Below are positions 37,996-46,400 of a DNA stretch of 51,751 bases, piece after piece; the stretch's first letter is position 1; every line of letters begins with the position of its first letter. The DNA lies in assembly GCA_947483075.1 (NCBI GenBank), contig CANKLE010000015.1, positions 1 to 51,751 of the forward strand. Reading direction: 5' to 3'. Below the pieces are notes generated by a model. That model had not been told where the DNA came from. It was given only the letters and a program-made list of their open reading frames with translations, and ran no database searches. Origin of the DNA: Flavobacteriaceae bacterium. GTDB taxonomy: Bacteria > Bacteroidota > Bacteroidia > Flavobacteriales > Flavobacteriaceae. The position numbers and the translations under genes are program-made.

Positions 37996-38289
37996 TTAGA
38001 ATCTAATTGACACCTCTACGTGTCCACCCAAACCCAATTCTACTATTTTTTGTAGGGTTGAAAACCGTACTTCTTTGATGTTGTTTTCAATTTTTGAAAT
38101 ATACGATTTGGTGGTGCCCGATTTAGAAGCCAATTGTTCTTGCGTAAGCCCTTGATCTACTCGTGCTTCTTGAATTAATGTGCCCAATTTAAACTGCTCA
38201 TAACCTGCTTCTAGCAAATTGCGTTTTGCTGTACCTTCAGTACCAAAATGCTGGTCTTTAAATTCACTGAGTGTTTTGGTGTTTTTCAT
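37996..38289 (-). CDS. higA: HigA-type antitoxin, XRE family
   Basis: A 97-residue DNA-binding antitoxin. The helix-turn-helix is at about 36-75 (GTLIQEARVDQGLTQEQLASKSGTTKSYISKIENN). It follows and overlaps the toxin gene by 26 bp, the toxin-first order typical of higBA loci. It should neutralise HigB by direct contact and repress the shared promoter. Confidence 0.88.
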   Translation of the reverse strand: MKNTKTLSEFKDQHFGTEGTAKRNLLEAGYEQFKLGTLIQEARVDQGLTQEQLASKSGTTKSYISKIENNIKEVRFSTLQKIVELGLGGHVEVSIRF

Positions 38290-38626
38290 ATTCGTATTCC
38301 TTTTTTATTTTTAATGCCAGAGCAATTTCGTTTGAGGGTGTTTTTTGTGTTTTCTTTTGAAAGCCATTTAATATAATTACAAGCTGTCCTTTATCAAAAA
38401 AGCAAAATATCCTGTAAATAGCTGACCCTTGTTTTACTCTCAATTCATAGAGTCCTTTTGTTCCAGACAAGTGTTTTAAAATAGCTATTGGAATGCGATC
38501 TACTTCTTCTAAAAATTGCAGCGTCCAAACTATTTTATGTTTAACCTGCAGCTGTTGTTTCGTGAAAAAATCTTCAAAATAATTTTTAAAGAAAACTACC
38601 TTGCGGTATTTACGGTGAATATTCAT
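38264..38626 (-). CDS. higB: HigB-type toxin, RelE superfamily
   Basis: A 120-residue basic protein of the HigB/Gp49 group. The core reads VVFFKNYFEDFF, LRVKQGSAIYRIFCFFDKGQLVIILNGFQKKTQKTP, which are the strands and lysine-rich loop of RelE-like ribosome-dependent mRNA nucleases. The C-terminus (IALALKIKKEYE) overlaps the antitoxin gene. The module appears intact. Confidence 0.88.
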   Translation of the reverse strand: MNIHRKYRKVVFFKNYFEDFFTKQQLQVKHKIVWTLQFLEEVDRIPIAILKHLSGTKGLYELRVKQGSAIYRIFCFFDKGQLVIILNGFQKKTQKTPSNEIALALKIKKEYEYEKHQNTQ

Positions 38627-38648
38627 AGGATTGGCTTATACTAAAAAG

Positions 38649-38656
38649 CAAATATA
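38649..38656 (-). promoter_or_regulatory. Predicted -7 box of higBA
   Basis: Reads TATATTTG on the minus strand, an exact consensus match 22 bp before the toxin ATG. No clear -33 box. Confidence 0.42.
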
Positions 38657-38745
38657 TAAAAGTAGTCCTAAAGTGAAACTTATTTGGTAAAAAATTATTC
38701 CAATTTAACGTAAATATTTTGGTTTGCGGGAAATAGTAAATAATG

Positions 38746-38776
38746 ATTGCTTCGCCATTTCGGGCAAAGCAATCGG
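38746..38776. repeat. REP-like palindromic element, copy 2 (right of higBA)
   Basis: ATTGCTTCGCC and GGCAAAGCAAT form an 11-bp hairpin with one mismatch around a six-base loop (38746-38773), followed by CGG. It is related to the copy at 37926-37956. Confidence 0.62.
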
Positions 38777-38793
38777 ATAACATATTTATATAG

Positions 38794-39042
38794 TTAAAAA
38801 TCAATTTTGTATTTTAATCGAAGTTGCTGTTGAACCTCCAGAATTCGTTCGCAAAGTAAATCATCAGCCTCTAGTTTAGCTTGCTGCAACAAGCTGTCCA
38901 ATTCCCTGACTCGGCTTGCATTTTGACCAATCCAAAGATTGGGTGCTACAAAATACCGATAGGGATTTGTGGCTAAAATTTCAACTTTCTCTCGCAGACT
39001 AGCGTGTGTATGGGCATACATTGGGTGTACATTCGTTTCCAT
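38794..39042 (-). CDS. Small protein of unknown function
   Basis: An 82-residue protein not recognised as a known family. It is hydrophilic with no signal peptide. The C-terminal half (SRVRELDSLLQQAKLEADDLLCERILEVQQQLRLK) looks like a pair of amphipathic helices. It starts 5 bp after the 147-residue gene upstream, so it is translationally close to it, as the last gene of a three-gene unit. Confidence 0.62.
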   Translation of the reverse strand: METNVHPMYAHTHASLREKVEILATNPYRYFVAPNLWIGQNASRVRELDSLLQQAKLEADDLLCERILEVQQQLRLKYKIDF

Positions 39043-39047
39043 ATTTC

Positions 39048-39491
39048 TTATTTATAATGTTGCACATTCATCGCGATAACCTTGTATTCTTGCGTGAGTA
39101 GCGAACCACCATGCGGTGGTCTGTTCGAAAACGTAATTTGATCTTCTTCAAAATAATAGGCGGTATTTGGATCTTCAACCAAACAAATTCTACAAGGCTT
39201 GTTTTTATCCGATTCAATCTTGTTTTTGATCCATTTGCATTTTTCGATAATCTTGTCATGCAGTGGTGCGGCTTTGTCTAATTCATACTCGGCCAATTCA
39301 TGCTCGCTAATGCCCTCAATATTGGCGCCTGGGTAATTGACATAATCACCCTGGGTGTTAAAATGTATCGGAATTTGCATATATATGGCATGGCCCGTTT
39401 TTAAAATTAGATACGGAAATTGCCCATATCCTTTTGGGAATTGGCGGTGTTCGAACCATTTTTCGTCTAGGTTTTTTATCTTGTTTTCCAT
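39048..39491 (-). CDS. Protein of unknown function
   Basis: A 147-residue soluble protein, family not recognised. The N-terminal half has beta-like stretches (QFPYLILKTGHAIYMQIPI); the C-terminal half carries a Cys pair in KPCRICLVED and an acidic EEDQ segment. No membrane helix or signal peptide. It lies between the 116-residue and 82-residue genes, all on the minus strand with short gaps, and these three seem to form one unit behind the structured RNA at 39925-40039. Confidence 0.65.
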   Translation of the reverse strand: MENKIKNLDEKWFEHRQFPKGYGQFPYLILKTGHAIYMQIPIHFNTQGDYVNYPGANIEGISEHELAEYELDKAAPLHDKIIEKCKWIKNKIESDKNKPCRICLVEDPNTAYYFEEDQITFSNRPPHGGSLLTQEYKVIAMNVQHYK

Positions 39492-39540
39492 TGTTGTTTT
39501 GTTGTTTAATTGCGATTAAAATTCTCCCCTAAGCAGAGGC

Positions 39541-39891
39541 TTATCCTACAATGAGATGTGAAACATTCGCCAAATCAAAAGGAATGGGATAAGGCAAGAG
39601 CAGGACATTTTTGTAGGACGTACCGGTTCCGAATGCAGATTCAGATCCGTTGAGGCTGTAGGCCGCTCCCCCAAAATGTAGCTCATCGTCAAAATACAAA
39701 ACCGCAAAGGGCGACACTTTACTGAGTTCTAAAACCGAATTGGTTTGATGGTGATCAATGACAAGAAATAGTGGCGAATGACCTTCTTGTAATTCGTGCA
39801 CATTCACAAAAATGTGAGTTGTTTTTTTGACCGTAGCCTCGTAGTGAATTACGGCTTGGTCTTTCAAGAAAATTTGTACTGAATTTTTCAT
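39541..39891 (-). CDS. Protein of unknown function (116 aa)
   Basis: A 116-residue, beta-rich soluble protein; no confident family. The middle (SPFAVLYFDDELHFGGAAYSLNG) vaguely recalls the DUF192 fold, but DUF192 key residues are not convincing. No signal peptide. It is the first gene downstream of the structured RNA element, whose 3' end lies 33 bp before its ATG, so the RNA could be its leader. The next gene follows after a 49-bp gap. Confidence 0.6.
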   Translation of the reverse strand: MKNSVQIFLKDQAVIHYEATVKKTTHIFVNVHELQEGHSPLFLVIDHHQTNSVLELSKVSPFAVLYFDDELHFGGAAYSLNGSESAFGTGTSYKNVLLLPYPIPFDLANVSHLIVG

Positions 39892-39924
39892 ACAAACAAA
39901 GATTTAATTAAACAATCGTTATTT

Positions 39925-40039
39925 GTATTTCGATAAATAGGTGTCTGGAAACTTGCGTTTATTTTGACCGGACGGGCCCGTATTGTTTTACCACCGTGGT
40001 GTCTTCACTCGGTTGGTACCCTTAATGGGTTCGAAATAC
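39925..40039 (-). ncRNA. Unidentified structured RNA or leader element
   Basis: On the minus strand a 9-bp perfect closing helix (GUAUUUCGA with UCGAAAUAC; 40039-40031 and 39933-39925) encloses several hairpins. These are ACCC-AUUAA-GGGU; a bulged stem ACCA(A)CCG(A)GUG-AAGA-CAC(CA)CGGUGGU; and AAAC-GCAA-GUUU with a GNRA tetraloop. A palindromic ACGGGCCCGU lies between. The GNRA loop exists only on the minus strand. The predicted start site coincides with the first base of the closing helix. It lacks SRP, tmRNA, RNase P and common riboswitch signatures. The flavobacterial flavo-1 motif is one candidate that could not be checked. No U-run terminator follows, so it may be the 5' leader of the 116-residue gene. 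Confidence 0.55.
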
Positions 40040-40043
40040 AGCG

Positions 40044-40073
40044 CAAATGTAGAGAAAATTAATTGCGAACAAA
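40044..40073 (-). promoter_or_regulatory. Predicted promoter of the structured RNA
   Basis: On the minus strand TTTG (40073-40070), an 18-bp spacer and TACATTTG (40051-40044), the best complete Bacteroidota promoter match in the window. Start is predicted around 40035-40039. Confidence 0.6.
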
Positions 40074-40138
40074 CAAAGTGTTGAAAAATTTATTCGAATA
40101 GTAATTTCTAATCGAATCAAATAAAGCCCTTGCTGAAT

Positions 40139-40146
40139 TATATTTG
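40139..40146 (+). promoter_or_regulatory. Predicted -7 box of the carbinolamine dehydratase gene
   Basis: TATATTTG, an exact consensus match, 27 bp before the ATG. It diverges from the structured RNA promoter. Confidence 0.42.
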
Positions 40147-40173
40147 GTATTTTTAGACTTAAAATAGTATTGT

Positions 40174-40404
40174 ATGAAATGGATCATAGAGAATAACCGC
40201 TTGACAAAACAGTTTGAATTTAAAACCCAAACTCAATTGTGTGAATTTTTATTGAAAGTTGCCCAGCAAGCTGATGCCGTTGGACATCATCCTGATGTTT
40301 CGATTTATAAGTGCAGTAAAATGAAAATGGAGCTGACCACACACGATCAGGGTAAAATAACCGAATTGGATTATAAGTTGGCCGCTTTGATTGATTTGAT
40401 TTGA
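40174..40404 (+). CDS. Pterin-4a-carbinolamine dehydratase
   Basis: A 76-residue small enzyme of the PCD/DCoH family that dehydrates 4a-hydroxy-tetrahydrobiopterin. The signature GHHPDVSI has His38-His39-Pro40, and TTHDQGKITELDYKLAALID gives the second conserved His and Asp. It is shorter than most (about 95-110) because it lacks the N-terminal helix. In bacteria it usually supports phenylalanine hydroxylase or molybdopterin chemistry; no such gene is in view. Confidence 0.87.
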   Translation: MKWIIENNRLTKQFEFKTQTQLCEFLLKVAQQADAVGHHPDVSIYKCSKMKMELTTHDQGKITELDYKLAALIDLI

Positions 40405-40451
40405 AGCCTTATTTTAAGATTGCTTTAAAATCTAACCGTAATAAAAAATTT

Positions 40452-40486
40452 GTAAACTGCATTTCAATTGCAGTAATCTAGTTTAC
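40452..40486. repeat. Imperfect inverted repeat after the dehydratase gene
   Basis: Outer arms GTAAACT and AGTTTAC (40452-40458, 40480-40486) enclose inner arms ACTGCA/TGCAGT. No T run follows; it could be a weak terminator or an operator for the small gene downstream. Confidence 0.35.
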
Positions 40487-40505
40487 ATTGCTTAAAATTT
40501 GGAAC

Positions 40506-40796
40506 ATGGAAACAGCAACTGAAAATCCAAACCCCAATCCAGTGCGCAAAAAGGAAAGTGGATGCTTTTATTATTTACTGATCTTTCTAGTCATGGGATT
40601 TTTTAGCGTGATTAGTCAACATGATTCAACGGATGAACCATCGGGATCATATGTAAAACCGCACCATACGCGTTCCGGAAAACTAGTGAAAGGCCATGTG
40701 CGAAAATCCTATAGCACCTCTCCCAACGCCCAACGAAGCCGCAACAACAGCAAAAAATTTCGGTATTTGCACCCGGGTCGATACGATAAAAAATAA
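40506..40796 (+). CDS. Small membrane-anchored basic protein, unknown function
   Basis: A 96-residue protein starting at METATENP (the frame is open six codons further to a TTG). One membrane helix (FYYLLIFLVMGFFSVI, about 24-39) separates a short N-tail from a very basic C-terminal region rich in Arg, Lys, Ser and His (SGKLVKGHVRKSYSTSPNA, NNSKKFRYLHPGRYDKK). It resembles hypothetical proteins often seen as short basic tails in Bacteroidota. The next gene starts 9 bp later, so they are likely co-transcribed. Confidence 0.6.
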   Translation: METATENPNPNPVRKKESGCFYYLLIFLVMGFFSVISQHDSTDEPSGSYVKPHHTRSGKLVKGHVRKSYSTSPNAQRSRNNSKKFRYLHPGRYDKK

Positions 40797-40805
40797 ATTG
40801 AGCTT

Positions 40806-41051
40806 ATGAAATTTGGTTTTCGCATTCCATCCCTCTCCAAACGCATTGCCGCCAGAACATCACCCGCGCGCTTTGTACGACACAACTTAGGATTTAAAGC
40901 GCCCCGAGGCATGGGTTGGGTAACCAATCCTAAAAAATTTATGTACAATAAAGTCTACCAAAAAACCAGTCGGGGATGTATGCTGAGTATGGTGGTTTGG
41001 GTACTGATTTTGGGATCAGTTTACATAGTAATTAGCTGTAAAATAATATAA
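40806..41051 (+). CDS. Small basic protein with C-terminal membrane helix, unknown function
   Basis: An 81-residue protein. Residues 1-55 are strongly basic and Gly/Pro-containing (FGFRIPSLSKRIAARTSPARFVRH, LGFKAPRGMGWVTNPKKFMYNKVY). A membrane helix follows (MLSMVVWVLILGSVYIVIS). Not a family that can be named with confidence. It starts 9 bp after the preceding basic protein, and both combine a basic domain with one helix, suggesting joint function at the inner membrane. Confidence 0.58.
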   Translation: MKFGFRIPSLSKRIAARTSPARFVRHNLGFKAPRGMGWVTNPKKFMYNKVYQKTSRGCMLSMVVWVLILGSVYIVISCKII

Positions 41052-41434
41052 GTATCTAAATCAACAATACCAATAAAATAATTTATTCAACAAATGCTTT
41101 TTTTATTTTCAACTATGATTTTTTTTAATAATTAAGAAGATATCGGCAGAAACACACTTTTTTTTAATACCTATTAAAATAACATCAATAGATTTTGATA
41201 TAAATAAATTACATTAAATATGCCATTGAAAACCTGATAATTTGTTTAAGTTTAATTTAAGGGTATTTATGAAGAAATTGACATTACCTTGTATTAATTA
41301 GAGTTGTAATGGATAATTTTTAATTGTTCTTGAAAAATATGTTGTATCATTGATAAACAAAAGTTGAGTTCAGAAACAACTTAAAAAAACGGGGCGAAAT
41401 CTGAAAAGCCATAAGAGTAGGAAAATATACAACT
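41052..41434. other. A/T-rich spacer before the TM2 gene
   Basis: 383 bp, very A/T-rich, with no coding frame of note and no tandem repeat. The only signal seen is a possible promoter: TTG (41324-41326), 18 bp, TATCATTG (41345-41352, one mismatch), which would give a leader of about 75 nt for the TM2 gene. Confidence 0.5.
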
Positions 41435-41770
41435 ATGGAAAAGTCAAAAGTTGACATGTTTATCGGAATGAATGCAGAAAATTTTAATCCGCAAGACCTT
41501 ATGGTTATTAAAGAAAGACTTGAAAAAATGGATGATGATAAATTTTATCTAATTCAAGGGACAGAATTTCAAAAACCATCAACAATTTTAATTATTGCCA
41601 TAATACTAGGTTGGGAAAGATTTTGGTTGGATGATGTTGGACTTGGAATAGTTAAAATAATCACTTGTTACGGTTGTATGATTTGGTGGATTATAGACAT
41701 TATATCTGCAAAAGAGCGTACAAAAAAATATAATTTCAAAAAATTTACAGAAAAAGTATCTTTTGTATAG
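41435..41770 (+). CDS. TM2 domain-containing protein
   Basis: A 111-residue membrane protein. A charged N-terminal helical region (about 1-45) precedes two helices, PSTILIIAIILGWERFWLDDVGLGIVKIITCYGCMIWWIIDI, in which the short Asp/Gly loop between helices is the TM2 hallmark. The function of TM2 proteins in bacteria is not established. It overlaps the DUF2752 gene by 8 bp, a pair often seen together in Flavobacteria. Confidence 0.82.
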   Translation: MEKSKVDMFIGMNAENFNPQDLMVIKERLEKMDDDKFYLIQGTEFQKPSTILIIAIILGWERFWLDDVGLGIVKIITCYGCMIWWIIDIISAKERTKKYNFKKFTEKVSFV

Positions 41771-42116
41771 AATAAAATATTTAACAATTAGTAAGCAAGA
41801 TCAGTTATCTCGCTTACTAATTTACTTAAAGCTTGTTGGGTTTTTAGCTTTTCCAATTTTACTTTATTTTGTTCCGGTTATTTGGTTAAATAAACAACAA
41901 TCTATTTGTTTATTTAAGACCTTTTTTGACATAGAATGTTATGGATGTGGTATTACAAGAGCAATATTATCAGCAATACAATTAGACTTTGAAAGTGCGT
42001 ATGTTTATAATCATCTAGTTGTAGTAGTCTTGCCAATATTTATCTATATTTGGGTTAAAATGATAATAGATATTATTAAACAAATAAAACAAAAAAGCTC
42101 AAAAAAAATGTCATAA
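41763..42116 (+). CDS. DUF2752 membrane protein
   Basis: A 117-residue membrane protein with a TTG start overlapping the TM2 stop. The DUF2752 core is ICLFKTFFDIECYGCGITRAILSAIQLDFESAYVYNHL, with Cys49, Cys59 and Cys62 matching the family's conserved cysteines, flanked by membrane helices. Function unknown; pairing with TM2 suggests a shared role. The TTG start is chosen because no ATG precedes the first helix. Confidence 0.75.
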   Translation: MYRIKYLTISKQDQLSRLLIYLKLVGFLAFPILLYFVPVIWLNKQQSICLFKTFFDIECYGCGITRAILSAIQLDFESAYVYNHLVVVVLPIFIYIWVKMIIDIIKQIKQKSSKKMS

Positions 42117-42411
42117 CCTAAGACGTATTAATAAAAAATGTTTCTTTCTCTTTACAACTTTCCTTTTTTATAATGACAAAGAAATCAAAGTCTACAAGGC
42201 ACTTTAAATTCAAACTACAGTAAATATTTATTTTAAAGTTAAAAGCACTTAATTGATTTCATGCTTATTTGTTTCAACTAATTTTGTTCATTTACCACTA
42301 TTAGTTTAATTTACTTTCGTATACAACACCTCCCCTTCTCAATCGCCCGAAATTACTTAAAACGAAATACAACTATTAGAATTGATTTTGATAATAACAA
42401 ATTAATTAGTC

Positions 42412-43455
42412 TTATATCTTTTGATACCCTGCTTCTCCGTTTCGTTTTAATTTTACTTTATAATTATCACATTTGTCACATCTTCTGCTTGATTGCCAAT
42501 ACAAAGACAGTTCGTGAACACCATTTGAATTTCCTAATCGTGAAGTGTTTGTGTCATAGGAATAACCAAATGTAAATTCACCAGATTTAAAAGATAAAAC
42601 AGGATTAATTGAGGTTAAAAAATGACTCCTAGAACTTCTCCCTTGTGGATTTGTTGCAGCTATTAAACCAAAACTAAAACGACTCATATCGAAAACGGTT
42701 CCAATATCTAATCGATTATACTCGGCCTGTCTCATGTAATTTCCAGTAATTAAAAAATTGGAATCGGCATCCAAAAGTGTTACTAAAAAGTTATCAAGCG
42801 GAACATAATAGCCCCCATGAATAGAAATAAATAAATCTAAAGGAGCATTGCCGTTTTCTGTGAAAGATATATCAGGCCGATTTAAATGTTTTATGGAAGC
42901 GCCAATCCAAGTGTTTTCTTGGTCAAACAAAAAACCCGCACTAAAATCCCAAAAGTTAATTTTATTACTGTAGTTCAAAACACCCGGGTCTATACTGCCT
43001 GGACTTATTGCACCTGTATTAATATCTATTTGGTCTTCTAGAAGTAAGCTACCAAAATTATAATCTTTACGACCAAAACCCGCCTCTAATCCTAATCGTA
43101 ATCTCCAATCGTAATTTAAATCTATTCTATAAGCAAACGCACCATTGAATTGAAAGTAATTATAATTCGTAAATACCTCGTTGTGATTTAAAACCGTTAT
43201 TCCAACAGCAACATTATCACCAACTAATTTATTCGCATATCCAAACTGCGTGTCTATTTTTCTATTCCCATCTGGCCATTGTCTTCGATGCATAATTCCA
43301 GCTGTCCAAGTATTTGTAATTCCAGTAAATGCTGGACTTATTTTCTCGGGAACAATATAAAATTGTGTGAAAATTGGATCTTGTGCAAAAACTGTTTGTG
43401 CAAAAACGAAGAGAAAAATAATTGAGTAAAAATGTTTGAGAATTATCTTTTTCAT
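42412..43455 (-). CDS. PorP/SprF-family type IX secretion membrane protein
   Basis: A 347-residue outer-membrane beta-barrel protein. Signal peptide MKKIILKHFYSIIFLFVFAQTVFAQ, then PIFTQFYIVPEKISPAFTGITN, the standard PorP/SprF opening, and many alternating strands ending in HELSLYWQSSRRCDKC. SprF is needed for secretion of SprB in Flavobacterium johnsoniae. Here it begins 2 bp after the giant SprB-like gene, so the two form an operon and probably a dedicated export or anchoring pair. Confidence 0.92.
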   Translation of the reverse strand: MKKIILKHFYSIIFLFVFAQTVFAQDPIFTQFYIVPEKISPAFTGITNTWTAGIMHRRQWPDGNRKIDTQFGYANKLVGDNVAVGITVLNHNEVFTNYNYFQFNGAFAYRIDLNYDWRLRLGLEAGFGRKDYNFGSLLLEDQIDINTGAISPGSIDPGVLNYSNKINFWDFSAGFLFDQENTWIGASIKHLNRPDISFTENGNAPLDLFISIHGGYYVPLDNFLVTLLDADSNFLITGNYMRQAEYNRLDIGTVFDMSRFSFGLIAATNPQGRSSRSHFLTSINPVLSFKSGEFTFGYSYDTNTSRLGNSNGVHELSLYWQSSRRCDKCDNYKVKLKRNGEAGYQKI

Positions 43456-43457
43456 GA

Positions 43458-46400
43458 TTATTTGATTAAAACAAAGGTTTGATTTTGATTAATTATTGTA
43501 CCATAAAATGTTTCTGCACTTACCTTGCTATTATAATTGCCGTTTTCTGCATCATATCCTTTTATTTTTCCATCCCAACCTATTATTACGTCTCCTTTTT
43601 CAGAATAGATTAATGAACCCCATGAATCATAGATATCTAATGTTATGTTTTTCATTCTCTTTGTCACAGGTCTGTATTTATCATTAAGTGTATCTTGATT
43701 AGGAGTAAATGCTGTTGGAACAACCAGTAAATAACCATTTTCAATTATTAAACTTATCGTTTGAATGTAAACACAACCAAACGGATAGGTTACTATTTGT
43801 TTTACAATATAATCTTTAGGTATACTATATGTATGTATCGGATTTAATTCACTTGAAAAAGTACCATCACCGAAATCCCAAATTATCGATTCATAATCAC
43901 CTGTAACTGTACTTTGGAATTGTATAGGGTCCCCTATAGAATAAATTCCGTATGAAGTATATCCATATGAAGTAGTATCGAATGAATTAAAACCAATTAC
44001 AGGTATATCAACAGTAACACTATAAGTTGATTGACAGCCTATATGATCAGTTACGGTCAATAATACTGTTCCATTTACATCCGTATGCATTATTTCATTA
44101 TTAGCACCTAGTACAGTTCCACTAGACCATTGATAGGAATATGGTGGGACTCCACCAGAAACAGCTGCAACAAAATTTTGACTTACATTATGTGTATTGC
44201 AGTCAAATGTTGTTTGAGTAGAAACATTAACAACAATAGGAGCTGGTCTAATAATTGAATATTGTTTAGTATTTGTACATCCATTTGCATCAGTTACAAC
44301 TACTTGATAATTACCCGATGTAATTGCAATCAAATCTTCAGTTATTACTCCATTTGACCAATTATAACTATATGAAGGTGTGCCTCCAGAAACAATTAAA
44401 TTTATTGAGCCACTGTTAGCATTTAGACAATCTAGCGCATCTGAAATATTTGCTGATACAACTAATGGCTGTGGTTCAACAATGGTAAAAGTTCTTGTTA
44501 TATAACAGGGTGTTCCATCTGATATCATTGCGGTATATGTTCCTGGGCCTAAATTATTTCGAATTAAACCTGCAGGACTCCCGTCACTCCAAGTTAATGC
44601 AAGAGGCGGAAGTCCTCCTATTAAATTTAAATTAATGCTTCCATCATGCGCACCATAACAAGAAATATTTTTAACAATTGGATAAATTGTAAAAATTGGG
44701 GCTTCTGGTATTACTACAGTGACAGTTTTTGTACACATTACATTGTCTGTAATTAAAATCACATACGTTCCTGCAGCTAAATTATTTTGATAAAAACCAG
44801 TAGCTAAATTATCCCATTGTGCCGTATAAGCAGGTGAGCCTCCAGTGACTGTTAAGGTTATTGTGGCATTATTTGCGCCATAACAGGTTATTGGAGTAGT
44901 TGTAATTTGTACATTAATTTGAGGATTTATGTTCATTGTCACTGTAAATGGATTACCCAAACATCCTTGAGCGCTCACTGGAACTATTGTATAGATAACA
45001 GGTACCGTAGCAAGAGTTGTGTTTGTCCAAGCATCATCAAAGATTTCTGCAGCTGAAAAACCGGAACCAATTATAGGATTACCTGAATACGAAGGAAGCC
45101 CACCATTTGAAATCGATACAATATTGTAACTTACTGCGGTAGGTCCATCAATATCATTTCCTAAAGTAATTGTAGATTGTTCATCACTACAAATTGTAGC
45201 TATTTGATTTACTACTATAGGTTCTGGATTTATGGTTAACGTGATTGTAAATGAATCACCATAACAACCTGCACTTGTACGAGGAACTACTGTATAAATA
45301 ATATCTAAATCCGCTGTTGTTGAATTGGTCCAGGCATCATCTGCAACTTCATTAGCTAATACATTAGTTACCACTTGAGGATTTCCGGATGATGAAGTCA
45401 ATCCATTTGTTACTATTGAAATGATATCATAAGTAGCCGTTGGATTCACACCTAGAATTATTCCATTGGGTAAATCACTACAAAGTACCGCTGATTGACT
45501 TGCTATTACTAATTCAGACTCTACTGTTACCGTTACTGTAAAAGCATTCCCTTCACAGCCATCAGTGCTCACTGGAACTACCGTGTATACTACATCAACT
45601 GCTGAGGGCGTAGTATTGGTCCAAGCGTCATCTGCAATCTCATTAGCTAATAATCCAGTTCCTGTAGATGGACTTCCGGCAAAAATGGGTAAGCCATTTG
45701 AATTTATTGAAGTTATATTATAAGTAACTGCTTGTGGGGTATCTATATCATTACCCAATACAACACCATTAGGAATATCACTACAAATTGTACCCGTTTG
45801 ATTAACAACAACTGGTTCAGGATTTACCGTAACGGTTACCGTAAAAGGTGTGCCTAAACAACCCGCGCCACTTACAGGAACAACCGTGTAAACTACATTG
45901 ACCGCTACTGGCGTGGTATTTGTCCAGGCATCATTGGATATCTCATTCGATGAAAATCCTGTTCCAGTTATTGGGGTACCCGCTGAGGCTACTAAACCTC
46001 CATTGACAATACTGGTAATATTGTAAGTTGTGGCAATCGGTGTATCTATATCATTACCCAATACAATTCCATTGGCAACATCACTACAAATAGTGCCTAC
46101 CTGGTCTAAAACGATTGGCTCCGGATTTACGGTGACTGTTACTGTAAAGGGCTGGCCTGAACAACCATTAGCACTTACTGGTTCAATCGTGTAAATAACA
46201 TTAACAGCCAAAGGTGTGGAGTTATTCCAAACATCATCGGCTAATGCATCAGCTAGAAATCCAGCTCCAGTTACTGGGTTACCTGAAACCGCTACTAATC
46301 CATTTGCATTAACTGAGGTAATCGTATAGGTTGTATTAGCTGATATCGCCAATATAAATCCATTGGCAACATCACTACATGTAGTTACCACTTGTGGTAA

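Noticed and set aside
38610..38804. A 64-codon frame on the minus strand upstream of higB
   Set aside because: It lies over the higBA promoter and the REP-like palindrome, has A/T-driven composition and no protein-like pattern.
39925..40039. Identity as SRP RNA, tmRNA or RNase P RNA
   Set aside because: The conserved cores of these RNAs (for example the SRP apical GGAAGGAAGC loop) are absent and the size is wrong for tmRNA and RNase P.
40018..40040. GGGTTCGAAATAC resembling a tRNA T-arm
   Set aside because: The other arms and an acceptor stem are missing; the GGGT belongs to a small hairpin of the structured RNA and TCGAAATAC to its closing helix.
39994..40049. Short minus-strand frame through the structured RNA (17 sense codons, then UAA, then a further open stretch)
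   Set aside because: No start codon fits, and the stems, tetraloop and promoter position explain the sequence better as RNA. It may deserve a look in ribosome profiling data.
42117..42411. Possible gene or RNA in the 295-bp spacer between the DUF2752 gene and porP/sprF
   Set aside because: A/T-rich with no frame, repeat, hairpin with U run or promoter match that I could support.
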